Source: Thiobacillus sp.
GTDB lineage: Bacteria; Pseudomonadota; Gammaproteobacteria; Burkholderiales; Thiobacillaceae
Assembly (NCBI GenBank): GCA_011391285.1
Contig: JAABQU010000299.1
Coordinates: forward strand, 1 to 51,613
Direction: 5' to 3'
Length of the DNA: 51,613 bases
Shown: positions 9,656-21,485 of the stretch, in pieces
How positions within the stretch are numbered: position 1 is the stretch's first letter
Layout: each line of letters starts with the position of its first letter
The notes under the pieces: model-generated
What the model was told of the DNA's origin: nothing
The model's input: only the letters and a program-made list of their open reading frames with translations
Databases searched by the model: none
Translations under genes and position numbers: made by a program

Positions 9656-9684
9656 CGGCTCGCCGGAACCCTTCCGGCGAGCCG
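9656..9684 (+). terminator. 13-bp hairpin after ccoP (partial terminator or mRNA stabiliser)
   Basis: A perfect 13-bp stem (CGGCTCGCCGGAA at 9656-9668 with TTCCGGCGAGCCG at 9672-9684) encloses a 3-base loop eight bases after the ccoP stop. There is no T-run, so it is more likely a 3' mRNA-protecting or attenuating structure that separates ccoNOQP from ccoG than a strong terminator. Confidence 0.6.
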
Positions 9685-9753
9685 CTTGAGCGTATTGCGG
9701 CCTGTTGTCGGGCAGTGCGCTCACGCGGCTCAGACCTTCCACGGACCTACGCA

Positions 9754-11175
9754 GTGACAGACGAGAAGCAGCCCACCCCATCCTCCGCCGAGGCGCCAAT
9801 CGAGCAGCAGCTCTACGCGATCCGGCAAACCATCCAGACGCGTGCGGTGCATGGCGTGTTCGCCAACTGGCGCATCGCGCTGGTGTTGCTAACACAGGTT
9901 GTGTATTACGGGCTGCCCTGGCTGCAGTGGGACAACCGCCAGGCGGTGCTGTTCGATCTGGCCGCGCGCAAATTCTACATTTTCGGCCTGGTGTTCTGGC
10001 CGCAGGATTTTATCTATCTCACAGGCGTGCTGATCCTGTCGGCGCTGGCGCTGTTCCTGTTCACCGCCGTGGCGGGCCGGCTGTGGTGCGGCTATGCCTG
10101 CCCGCAGACCGTCTACACGGAAATCTTCATGTGGGTTGAAAGCTGGCTCGAAGGTGACCACATCGCCCGCAAGAAACTCGACAAGTCGCCCTGGAACTTC
10201 AACAAATTGAAAAAGCGCGGACTCAAGCATGTCGTGTGGCTCGCGATTGCACTGTGGACCGGCTTCACCTTCGTCGGCTATTTCACCCCGATCCAGACGC
10301 TGGCCGCCGAAGTTGCGAGCATGGGCCTCGGCCCGTGGGAAAGCTTCTGGATCCTGTTCTACGGTTTTGCCACCTGGGGCAATGCCGGTTTCATGCGCGA
10401 GCAGGTATGCACCTACATGTGTCCGTACGCGCGCTTCCAGAGCGTGATGTTCGACTCCGACACGCTGACTGTGACCTACGACACCTCGCGCGGCGAGCCG
10501 CGCGGACCGCGCGGCAAGAAGGTCGACTACAAGGCCGCGGGCCTGGGCGACTGCGTCGACTGCGGCGTCTGCGTGCAGGTCTGCCCGACCGGAATCGACA
10601 TCCGCAAAGGCCTGCAATACGAATGCATCGGCTGCGCCGCCTGCATCGATGGCTGCGACCAGATCATGGACAAGATGGGCTACCCGCGCGGGTTGATCCG
10701 CTACACCACCGAAAACGTGGTGAAGGGCAAATATCCGGACAGCGGCATCATCAGGCACATCCTGCGTCCACGCACCCTGATATATTCGGCGCTGATGCTG
10801 GTTATCGGCGGGGCCTTCGTTTACAGCCTTGCCAGCCGGATACCCCTGCGCGTCGATGTGGTGCGCGATCGCGTCACGCTGTCGAAGGAAACGAACGAAG
10901 GCCTGATCGAAAACGTCTACCGCCTGCAACTCATCAACAAGGATGGCCAGCCGCATCGCTATACGATCGATGCACATGGCATCGAAGGGCTACAGGTGAT
11001 CACCACCGGGCGTGAAATTGCCGCCGGTCCCTTGCAGACCATCGATATCCCCGTGAGCCTGGTTGCTGACCCGGTCGAATTGAAAGGCCGTTCGATAGAA
11101 GTGACATTCACCATCCAGGCCGTCGACGATCCGCGCATCAAGGACGAAGTCAGCACAAAATTCTTCAACCGGTAA
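9754..11175 (+). CDS. ccoG: cbb3 oxidase accessory protein CcoG (FixG), polyferredoxin-like
   Basis: Membrane iron-sulphur protein needed for cbb3 assembly, known in studied relatives to act as a cupric reductase. With the GTG at 9754 it is 473 aa; an in-frame GTG at 9715 would add 13 residues, and neither start has a clear ribosome site. It shows four to five membrane helices, the NosR/CcoG-type motif LWCGYACPQTVYTEIFMWVE, CTYMCPY, then two 4Fe-4S clusters (CVDCGVCVQVCP and CIGCAACIDGC). A C-terminal Ig-like periplasmic domain ends the protein. It sits six bases before fixH. Confidence 0.95.
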   Translation: MTDEKQPTPSSAEAPIEQQLYAIRQTIQTRAVHGVFANWRIALVLLTQVVYYGLPWLQWDNRQAVLFDLAARKFYIFGLVFWPQDFIYLTGVLILSALALFLFTAVAGRLWCGYACPQTVYTEIFMWVESWLEGDHIARKKLDKSPWNFNKLKKRGLKHVVWLAIALWTGFTFVGYFTPIQTLAAEVASMGLGPWESFWILFYGFATWGNAGFMREQVCTYMCPYARFQSVMFDSDTLTVTYDTSRGEPRGPRGKKVDYKAAGLGDCVDCGVCVQVCPTGIDIRKGLQYECIGCAACIDGCDQIMDKMGYPRGLIRYTTENVVKGKYPDSGIIRHILRPRTLIYSALMLVIGGAFVYSLASRIPLRVDVVRDRVTLSKETNEGLIENVYRLQLINKDGQPHRYTIDAHGIEGLQVITTGREIAAGPLQTIDIPVSLVADPVELKGRSIEVTFTIQAVDDPRIKDEVSTKFFNR

Positions 11176-11180
11176 GAACC

Positions 11181-11699
11181 ATGACCAACAGCGCCTTGCA
11201 TTCCAAACCTTGGTACCGCGAATTCTGGCCGTGGTTTCTGATCAGCCTGCCCGCCACCGCGGTCATCGCGGGTTTGACCACGGTGTGGATCGCGGCCCGA
11301 AGCGCCGATGGCTTGGTTGTGGGGGATTACTACAAGGCCGGCCTGGCGATCAACCAGACGCTGGCGCGTGACGATGCTGCGCGGGCGATGGCGCTGACCG
11401 CCACGCTGCAGGGCGAGGACAACGCGCTGGCACTGACGATGGCAGGGAGCCTGCAGGCCTACCCGGATCAACTCACGCTTACCCTGGCCCATCCGACCCG
11501 TCAGGGCCAGGACCAGACACTGGTGCTCAGCCATGCCGGCGGCGGCCGCTATCGCACGCCGCTGCCCGCCATGCCCGATGGCAAGTGGCACGCCCAGTTG
11601 ACCGATTCAACATCTGCCTGGCGCCTGTCAGGCGTGTTGCACACCCCGTTCAGCCAGCCTGTCATGCTGATGACGGATGCTGAATCCACCGTTCAATAA
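11181..11699 (+). CDS. fixH: FixH/CcoH family cbb3 assembly protein
   Basis: 172-aa protein with one N-terminal membrane helix (about 15-37, after KPWYREFWPWF, a FixH hallmark). The conserved GDYYKAGLAINQ segment at about 49-60 and a periplasmic beta-rich domain follow. FixH/CcoH proteins assist assembly and stability of the cbb3 complex. The gene begins six bases after ccoG. The companion genes ccoI (copper ATPase) and ccoS that usually complete this operon are not in the window. Confidence 0.88.
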   Translation: MTNSALHSKPWYREFWPWFLISLPATAVIAGLTTVWIAARSADGLVVGDYYKAGLAINQTLARDDAARAMALTATLQGEDNALALTMAGSLQAYPDQLTLTLAHPTRQGQDQTLVLSHAGGGRYRTPLPAMPDGKWHAQLTDSTSAWRLSGVLHTPFSQPVMLMTDAESTVQ

Positions 11700-11712
11700 A
11701 AGGGAGACTGAA

Positions 11713-11847
11713 ATGGACGTCGTAATGAACTTGCTGTTCACCCATCCGATTGGCCTGCTGAGCCTGTTCACCATCCTGTTCATCATCGGCATGGCGATTT
11801 ATCTGGTGGGCTGGTTCAAGAAGAAGATGGACAACCCGGAAGAGTGA
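11713..11847 (+). CDS. 44-aa single-span membrane protein (DUF3149-like)
   Basis: Starts at an ATG preceded by GGGAG, 14 bases after fixH. The product has one hydrophobic helix (about 11-34, HPIGLLSLFTILFIIGMAIY) followed by a short basic then acidic tail (WFKKKMDNPEE). This pattern matches the short DUF3149-type proteins as I remember them; the function is unknown. It takes the place where ccoS often lies but lacks the acidic DD-rich tail of CcoS. Strong ribosome site and operon position support a real gene. Confidence 0.75.
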   Translation: MDVVMNLLFTHPIGLLSLFTILFIIGMAIYLVGWFKKKMDNPEE

Positions 11848-11962
11848 CGCCCTTGCGGTCGGACCGCGATAACTCGATCTAAGCGCGCGCCTCTTTCCCC
11901 GCAAACGGGAAGGGGCTATTGTTCCGCCGAGCGCACCCAGTCATATCCAGGAGGAGTCCGCC

Positions 11963-12223
11963 ATGATGCAGCGCCTGATCCAGATCCTGTGGCCGTCGTT
12001 TCTCGTTGCCGGGTTGGCCGATATCATTTTCATCACCCTGTTCGACCCGCTGGAAATCATGTATCGCGGCGAGCCGATGATCGAGCATCGCCTCGCCGCC
12101 TACACCATCGGATTCTTCGTGTTCTGGCTGCTGGGCATCACGTCCAGCCTGCTGACCTGCTATTTCCAGTGCAGCGCCAGCCAGATCAATCGCTGTCAGC
12201 CAGCCCCGCCCGAGTCGTCGTAA
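11963..12223 (+). CDS. small two-span membrane protein of unknown function
   Basis: 86-aa protein preceded by an excellent ribosome site (AGGAGGAG). Two hydrophobic segments are visible (about 4-26, ILWPSFLVAGLADIIFITLF, and 44-66, AAYTIGFFVFWLLGITSSLL). The second is followed by CYFQC and a short polar tail. I do not recognise a named family. It lies between the fixH unit and the convergent hemN, so a link to low-oxygen respiration is only an inference from position. It may be transcribed on its own, 115 bases after the previous gene. Confidence 0.72.
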   Translation: MMQRLIQILWPSFLVAGLADIIFITLFDPLEIMYRGEPMIEHRLAAYTIGFFVFWLLGITSSLLTCYFQCSASQINRCQPAPPESS

Positions 12224-12268
12224 GGCCGAGCATCCAATGACCGCGGCGGCGACTGCTGCCGGGGTCCG

Positions 12269-13639
12269 TCAGGCCGTGCGCGAGTAGCGCGGCCGGTCGC
12301 TGGCGGCGGCTTCCTTCAGATAACGGTCGAAGCACATGCCGATGTTGCGCAGGAACAGTCGGCCAGTGGGAGTCACGCTGACCCTGTCTGCCGCAATTTC
12401 CAACAGCCCGTCATCCGCCAGCGGGCGCAGGTCGGCAAGCGCATCGGCGAAATACTCCTTGAACGCGATGTTCCATTCGCTGCCGAAGGCAGCGAAATCG
12501 AGCTCGAGATCGCACATCACGCGGGTGATCGCGTCGCGCCGGATCTGGTCGTCGCGGGTGAGTTTCAGACCACGTTCGACGGCGAAGCCGGTGACGGCGA
12601 CGCTCGCCTCGTAACGCTTGAGGTTCTTGTCGTTCTGCATGTAGACATCCGCAGTCTGGCTGATGCTGGACGCGCCAAAGGCCAGGATGTCGCAATCCTT
12701 GTGGGTGGTGTAGCCCTGGAAATTGCGCCACAGCGTCTTGTTCTGCTGGGCGCGGACCAACTCATCATCGGGACGAGCAAAGTGGTCAAGGCCAATGTTG
12801 ATATAGCCCGCCGCACCCAGGGTTTCATTCACCGCCTGCTGCAAGCCCAGGCGCATCGCGGAATCCGGCAGGTCGGCTTCGTTGATCAGTTTCTGGTGCT
12901 TTTTCATCCACGGTACATGGGCATAGCCAAACACCGCGAGCCGATCGGGTGCCCACACCGCCACCCGATCGAGCGTGCGCCTGAAACTGTCGATAGTCTG
13001 CTTAGGCAAACCGACGATCAGGTCCAGGTTGATGCTGGAAAAGCCGAGTTCGCGCGACCAGTCGAGCACCTGCTGGATGAGGAATTCCGACTGAATGCGA
13101 TTGACCGCCTGCTGCACGTTCGGGTCCATGTCCTGCACGCCGAACGAGAGGCGATTGAATCCGGATTCACGCAGAGCCGCCAGATGCTCGAACGTCAGTT
13201 CGCGCGGGTCGACCTCGCAGCTGATTTCGGCATCGTCGGTCACGGTGAAATACTTCCGCATCATTGCCATCAGGCGGCGAATGTCGTCTGGATTCAGATA
13301 GGTCGGGGTGCCGCCGCCCCAGTGCAACTGGCGCACCACGCGCGTCGGGTCGACAAGCTGCGCCGTGCGCGCCATTTCCAGATCAAGGCCGGCGAGATAG
13401 GACTGCGTTTTGCTGTAGTCACGCGTCACCACCATGTTGCAGCCGCAGTAAAAGCACAGCGAATCGCAGAACGGGATATGGGCATACAGCGACAAGCCAC
13501 GGTCGGCCGCCGGTGCAGTCAGCGCATCCATCCAGTCCGCCTCGGTGAAGCCGGTATGGAAATAAGGCGCGGTCGGGTACGAGGTATAGCGCGGGCCGGG
13601 TACGCTGTATTTCTGGAGCAGTTCGAGAGTCGTCGGCAT
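12269..13639 (-). CDS. hemN: oxygen-independent coproporphyrinogen III dehydrogenase
   Basis: Radical-SAM enzyme that converts coproporphyrinogen III to protoporphyrinogen IX without oxygen. It is 456 aa, the length of true HemN rather than shorter HemW. The cluster motif CX3CX2CXC is at Cys58, Cys62, Cys65 and Cys67, followed by the SAM-binding WGGGTPTYL and the GYAHVPW segment typical of HemN. It is placed beside the cbb3 genes, as often seen for genes used at low oxygen. A long palindrome lies just upstream of its start. Confidence 0.96.
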   Translation of the reverse strand: MPTTLELLQKYSVPGPRYTSYPTAPYFHTGFTEADWMDALTAPAADRGLSLYAHIPFCDSLCFYCGCNMVVTRDYSKTQSYLAGLDLEMARTAQLVDPTRVVRQLHWGGGTPTYLNPDDIRRLMAMMRKYFTVTDDAEISCEVDPRELTFEHLAALRESGFNRLSFGVQDMDPNVQQAVNRIQSEFLIQQVLDWSRELGFSSINLDLIVGLPKQTIDSFRRTLDRVAVWAPDRLAVFGYAHVPWMKKHQKLINEADLPDSAMRLGLQQAVNETLGAAGYINIGLDHFARPDDELVRAQQNKTLWRNFQGYTTHKDCDILAFGASSISQTADVYMQNDKNLKRYEASVAVTGFAVERGLKLTRDDQIRRDAITRVMCDLELDFAAFGSEWNIAFKEYFADALADLRPLADDGLLEIAADRVSVTPTGRLFLRNIGMCFDRYLKEAAASDRPRYSRTA

Positions 13640-13653
13640 GATGAAGGCAGCCA

Positions 13654-13680
13654 GATAAAAGACAGTACTATCTTTTTATC
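13654..13680. promoter_or_regulatory. near-perfect palindrome upstream of hemN
   Basis: GATAAAAGAcAGTACTaTCTTTTtATC centres on AGTACT and differs from a perfect palindrome by one base pair and one extra T. It ends 15 bases before the hemN ATG, overlapping where a minus-strand -10 element or ribosome region would be. It does not match the FNR/Anr consensus. It could be an operator or an RNA hairpin in the leader. Confidence 0.45.
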
Positions 13681-13717
13681 ACACCCTGCCCATCAAATCC
13701 AGTCCCCCGCCCGTCGC

Positions 13718-14281
13718 TCAGGGCACGGTCAGCCGAAGCGCACCGAAGTCGTCGTTGAACAGGCCCAACTCGTCACCAGAGGCAAACTGCCAGCCTTCCA
13801 TGTGGCCGAAATCGGTGCTGGATTTTGGCTTGAGCTCAATGCTGAAACGCCTCGCCGTGGACAGGGTGGGGCTGCGCGCCGACAACATCACGCTCAGATA
13901 GCGATCGCTGGTGTTGTCTAGCACCGCGACCAGGCCTTTGCCCAGAATCGATGAACGGAAGCTGACGACCACCGGCAACGCGGGCTTGGCCGATGTCGCC
14001 GCCTGGTAGTCGGTTTCCTTGTAGCTTAGCTGCGCCTTGAGTTGCTCGATTTCCCGCATGCTTTCGGTCAACTGGTTGCGCGTTTCGATCAGATAGCGCT
14101 CGGATTGCTGGCGGATTTCGACTTCCTTCGACAGGCGCCGCTTGACGTCGCCGAGGTCGACATTGAGCATGAAGGCATACAGCAGCAGCCCGCCTGCCAG
14201 CACCAGCAGCACGACGTTGACGCCGATGGAGAAAACCAGCCCGCGCCGTTTCGGCTGGCCTGGAGAAGGGCTGTTCGTCAT
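13718..14281 (-). CDS. unknown one-span protein with coiled coil
   Basis: 187 aa from the ATG at 14281. A basic N-terminus (GQPKRRG) leads into one membrane helix (about 14-36), then a charged helical stretch rich in E, Q, R and K (about 38-84), likely coiled coil. A C-terminal domain of about 90 residues with beta character (VVVSFRSSILGKGLVAVLDN) follows, probably periplasmic. I recognise no family. It begins 17 bases after the ppc stop on the same strand, so it may be co-transcribed with ppc. Upstream in-frame starts lie inside ppc and are unlikely. Confidence 0.75.
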   Translation of the reverse strand: MTNSPSPGQPKRRGLVFSIGVNVVLLVLAGGLLLYAFMLNVDLGDVKRRLSKEVEIRQQSERYLIETRNQLTESMREIEQLKAQLSYKETDYQAATSAKPALPVVVSFRSSILGKGLVAVLDNTSDRYLSVMLSARSPTLSTARRFSIELKPKSSTDFGHMEGWQFASGDELGLFNDDFGALRLTVP

Positions 14282-14297
14282 GGCGTCGCCCACGTGA

Positions 14298-17117
14298 TCA
14301 GCCGGTGTTCCGCATCCCGGCGGCAATGGCATTGATCGAACGCTTCAGCGGCGTCAGCCACGAGTCCTGCTCGGCTTCCCACACGCTGTCGGTGCGGTAG
14401 CGTTTCAGCATCCTCACCTGAATGTGGTTGATGGGATCGATATAGGGGCGGCGGCGCGAGATCGACAGCGACAGCGACGGGTTGTCTTCCAGCAGATTCT
14501 CGATCTGCGCGACCTGCTTGACTCCGGCCACGGTGAGCGCGTACTCGTGCGCGATCGCACGGTAGATGGTCATGGTGTTGGGGTGGTCGCACAGGCGCGC
14601 GTATTCCTCGGCGATTTCCATGTCGGCCTTGGTCAGCGCCATCTGCACGTTGGACAACAGTCCACGGAAGAACGGCCATTCGCGGCACATCGCCTGCAGA
14701 TGCGCGAGCCCGTCCGGCTGGCGCTCGATGAAACCCCTCAGTGCGCTGCCGATGCCGTACCAGGCGGGCAAGGTATGACGCGACTGCGCCCAGCCGAACA
14801 CCCAGGGAATGGCGCGGATCGACGAAAGCGAGCGATCGGCCTTCTTGCGATGCGACGGCCGGCTGCCGATGTTGAGCAGGCCGATTTCGGTGACCGGCGT
14901 GCTCTCGTAAAAGTAGTCGATGAAGCCCGGCGAGCCGATCAGCGCGCGGTAGGCCGTCTCGCCCGCCGCCGCGATGTCGCGCATCCAGTCGAGATAGTCC
15001 TGCGGGTAATGCACTTCGCAATGCGCCAGTGCGGTAGCGCTTGCCTTGAGCAGACCGGTAGCGCCCATGCCAATTTCATAGGTGGCGGTTTCGGGATTGC
15101 TGTACTTGTAATACAGCATCTCGCCCTGCTCGGTGAACTTGATCTCGCCGTTGACCGTGCCGGGCGGCTGCGACAGGATCGCTTCGTAAGTGGGGCCGCC
15201 GCCGCGCCCGACGGTGCCGCCGCGCCCGTGGAACAGGCGGCATTCGACGCCGTAGCGCTGGGTCAGCGCGATGATGGAAAGCTGTGCCTGATAGAGGTTC
15301 CAGTTCGACGCCAGGATGCCGCCGTCCTTGCACGAATCGGAATAGCCCAGCATGACTTCCTGGCGATTGCCGTCGGCCGCGATCAGCGCACGGTAGACCT
15401 TGCTGGACAGCAACTGGCCGAGAATCGCCTGGCTGCGCTGCAGGTCGTCCACCGTCTCGAACAACGGCGCCACCTGAATGCGGCAGAACCACTCGCGCCC
15501 GTTGTGGCCGCACAGGCCGACCAGCCGAGCCAGCAGCATCACTTCCATGACGTGGGAGGCGCTGTGCGTCATCGAGATCACATAGGCGCCAAAGACTTCA
15601 TCGCCCACTTCGGCCTGCAACTTCGCCATGCGGCGGAACACCGCGAGCGCCTCGCGTGCCTCGTCGTCGAGCACGGCATCATCGATCGCGATCGGATCGA
15701 TGTGGCCGATCCAGCCGGCCAGCCGCTGCAGGCGTTCGGTTTCCGATGCACCCTGGTAATCGAAATCGGCGTCGATCTGCCGCAACACGGCAGCGACCGT
15801 GCGCGTGTGCACGGTCGACTCCTGGCGGATGTCGAGCTGCAGCAAATGGAAGCCGAAGCTCTCGACCAGCCGGATCAGCGCCTGCAAATCCTGCATGGCG
15901 ACGATGCGGTCGCCATGGCTGATCAGCGAATCGCGCAGCAGATAGAGGTCGTCGAGGAAGGCGACGGCGTTTTCGTACGCCAGGTTCGGGATGAAACTCG
16001 GCACGTCGGCCAGGCACTGGTGGACGTAGGACAGGTTCGCATCCAGACGCGCCAGCATCATCGCCGCCATGCGGCGGTAGGGTTCGCGGCTGTAGATCTG
16101 CACCGCGGTACCACGGAACACCTGCTCGCCAAACTCGTCCTCGTATTCCGCCAAACGCTCCAGGAAGGCTGCGGAAGGTGTGCACCAGCCGCTGCTGTGG
16201 GTGAGCGTCTGCCGCAGTTCCAGCACGCGCGCGCGGTATTCCCTGAGCGCTTCCTGCATCTGCGTATGCACGGTCCACTCGGTGACGTCCGCCGTCACGA
16301 ACGGATTGCCGTCGCGATCGCCGCCGATCCATGAACCGAAGCGGATGAAGCTCGGCACTTCCACCACGCCCACGCCGTCGGCGTTCACGCCGTAGTGCTT
16401 GCGAACCGCCTTCTCAAAATACTGATACGCCTTCGGCACTGCCTCGAACAGGCTTTCCCGCACGTAATACAGGCCGTTGCGCACTTCGTCGCGCACTTCC
16501 AGCTTGGCGCTGCGCAGTTCGTCGGTGCGCCACATCACCTGGATCTCGGCGGCCAGCTGCGCTTCCAGTTCGCGCTGGTCGTTCACTCCCAGCGTCTGGC
16601 TGTACATCTGGTCGCAAATCAGGAAAACCCGGCGCACCCCTTCCATCACCGCGCGGCGGCGCGCTTCGGTCGGATGCGCGGTAAACACCGGTGCAAAGTG
16701 CAGCCGGTTGAGCATGTCCTGCAGGGTCTTCACCGAAATGCCCTGCGACTTGAGATCGCCCAGCGTGCGGTCGAACGAGCCTTCCCACAGCGCCATGCCG
16801 TGCGACAGCAGGCGACGGCGGTTGCGGTGCGCGAAGCTTTCTTCCGCCACGTTGACCAGCATGAAATAGCTGGAGAAGGCACGCACCACCAGCTCCACCT
16901 TGCCGGCGGGCATGGTGTCGATCATCGCCATCAACTCGGTGCGGCGCTGCTGGTCCTCCTGCTGCTGCAACTCGGCAAAGCCGCGGCGCAGGGTTTCAAC
17001 CGCCTCGAACACGTCTTCGCCGGCAAACTGCAGCAGCACCTGACCCAACAAGGTGCCCAGCAGTTTGACCTGCGCGCGCAGGTGGTCGTCAGTCAGGAGA
17101 TTTTCGTGTGCATTCAT
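14298..17117 (-). CDS. ppc: phosphoenolpyruvate carboxylase
   Basis: Fixes bicarbonate on PEP to make oxaloacetate, refilling the TCA cycle. It is 939 aa, somewhat longer than the 880-aa enteric enzyme. Catalytic His148 lies in VFTAHPTEARRR. The PEP-site motif GYSDSCKDGG and the glycine-rich loop FHGRGGTVGRGGGP are intact, and the C-terminus ends INAIAAGMRNTG as in the family. It is preceded by a 76-bp gap after purL. ppsA further right makes PEP, so both sides of the PEP node are in this window. Confidence 0.97.
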   Translation of the reverse strand: MNAHENLLTDDHLRAQVKLLGTLLGQVLLQFAGEDVFEAVETLRRGFAELQQQEDQQRRTELMAMIDTMPAGKVELVVRAFSSYFMLVNVAEESFAHRNRRRLLSHGMALWEGSFDRTLGDLKSQGISVKTLQDMLNRLHFAPVFTAHPTEARRRAVMEGVRRVFLICDQMYSQTLGVNDQRELEAQLAAEIQVMWRTDELRSAKLEVRDEVRNGLYYVRESLFEAVPKAYQYFEKAVRKHYGVNADGVGVVEVPSFIRFGSWIGGDRDGNPFVTADVTEWTVHTQMQEALREYRARVLELRQTLTHSSGWCTPSAAFLERLAEYEDEFGEQVFRGTAVQIYSREPYRRMAAMMLARLDANLSYVHQCLADVPSFIPNLAYENAVAFLDDLYLLRDSLISHGDRIVAMQDLQALIRLVESFGFHLLQLDIRQESTVHTRTVAAVLRQIDADFDYQGASETERLQRLAGWIGHIDPIAIDDAVLDDEAREALAVFRRMAKLQAEVGDEVFGAYVISMTHSASHVMEVMLLARLVGLCGHNGREWFCRIQVAPLFETVDDLQRSQAILGQLLSSKVYRALIAADGNRQEVMLGYSDSCKDGGILASNWNLYQAQLSIIALTQRYGVECRLFHGRGGTVGRGGGPTYEAILSQPPGTVNGEIKFTEQGEMLYYKYSNPETATYEIGMGATGLLKASATALAHCEVHYPQDYLDWMRDIAAAGETAYRALIGSPGFIDYFYESTPVTEIGLLNIGSRPSHRKKADRSLSSIRAIPWVFGWAQSRHTLPAWYGIGSALRGFIERQPDGLAHLQAMCREWPFFRGLLSNVQMALTKADMEIAEEYARLCDHPNTMTIYRAIAHEYALTVAGVKQVAQIENLLEDNPSLSLSISRRRPYIDPINHIQVRMLKRYRTDSVWEAEQDSWLTPLKRSINAIAAGMRNTG

Positions 17118-17193
17118 GGCAGAAGGGAATCAGAGCCCGGCACAGCGGGATTCAATACGGCAAAGCTCACTATTTTCGCATAGACGGCGCGCA

Positions 17194-21147
<3,954 letters not shown>

Positions 21148-21210
21148 GTGCGTCTTTGCGAACGGGCAAAGGCGCTATTTTAGCCGATCGGGGCGCTTCT
21201 CCGGGCCCGC

Positions 21211-21417
21211 TTATTGGCGGTTGCCGGCCTGCTTTTGCCAAGCCTCGAGGCAATCCAGACCACAGAAATGATGAACGTAGTCCTGCGCGTCCGTCACGTT
21301 GACGGCATCTGCCGGGACTTCCTTCAGACATACGGCGCAGGTCAGCACCGTGCAGGCCTCCTCGTCGGAACATTGCGCCACCAAGGCGCCCGACGGGGTG
21401 CGATGTTGGGTATCCAT
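21211..21417 (-). CDS. small Cys-rich, probably zinc-binding protein (DUF3330-like)
   Basis: 68 aa from the ATG at 21417, which has a good ribosome site (AAGGA). Two metal-binding pairs are visible: CAVC in TCAVCLKEVP, and FCGLDC ending CLEAWQKQ. Between them, QDYVHHFCG adds histidines. The layout resembles short DUF3330-type proteins known to me from small metal-related proteins, without a defined role. It precedes purL and follows the binding-protein gene on the same strand, 68 bases away. Confidence 0.72.
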   Translation of the reverse strand: MDTQHRTPSGALVAQCSDEEACTVLTCAVCLKEVPADAVNVTDAQDYVHHFCGLDCLEAWQKQAGNRQ

Positions 21418-21485
21418 AGCGTGTTCCTTCAAACCAGTGGATACCCCGCAGTCTAGGTCACCAGGATTGCCCCGCAAGCGCCGGA

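Noticed and set aside
11855..11867. GCGGTC-G-GACCGC palindrome after the 44-aa gene as a terminator
   Set aside because: The loop would be one base, so it cannot form a normal hairpin, and no T-run follows.
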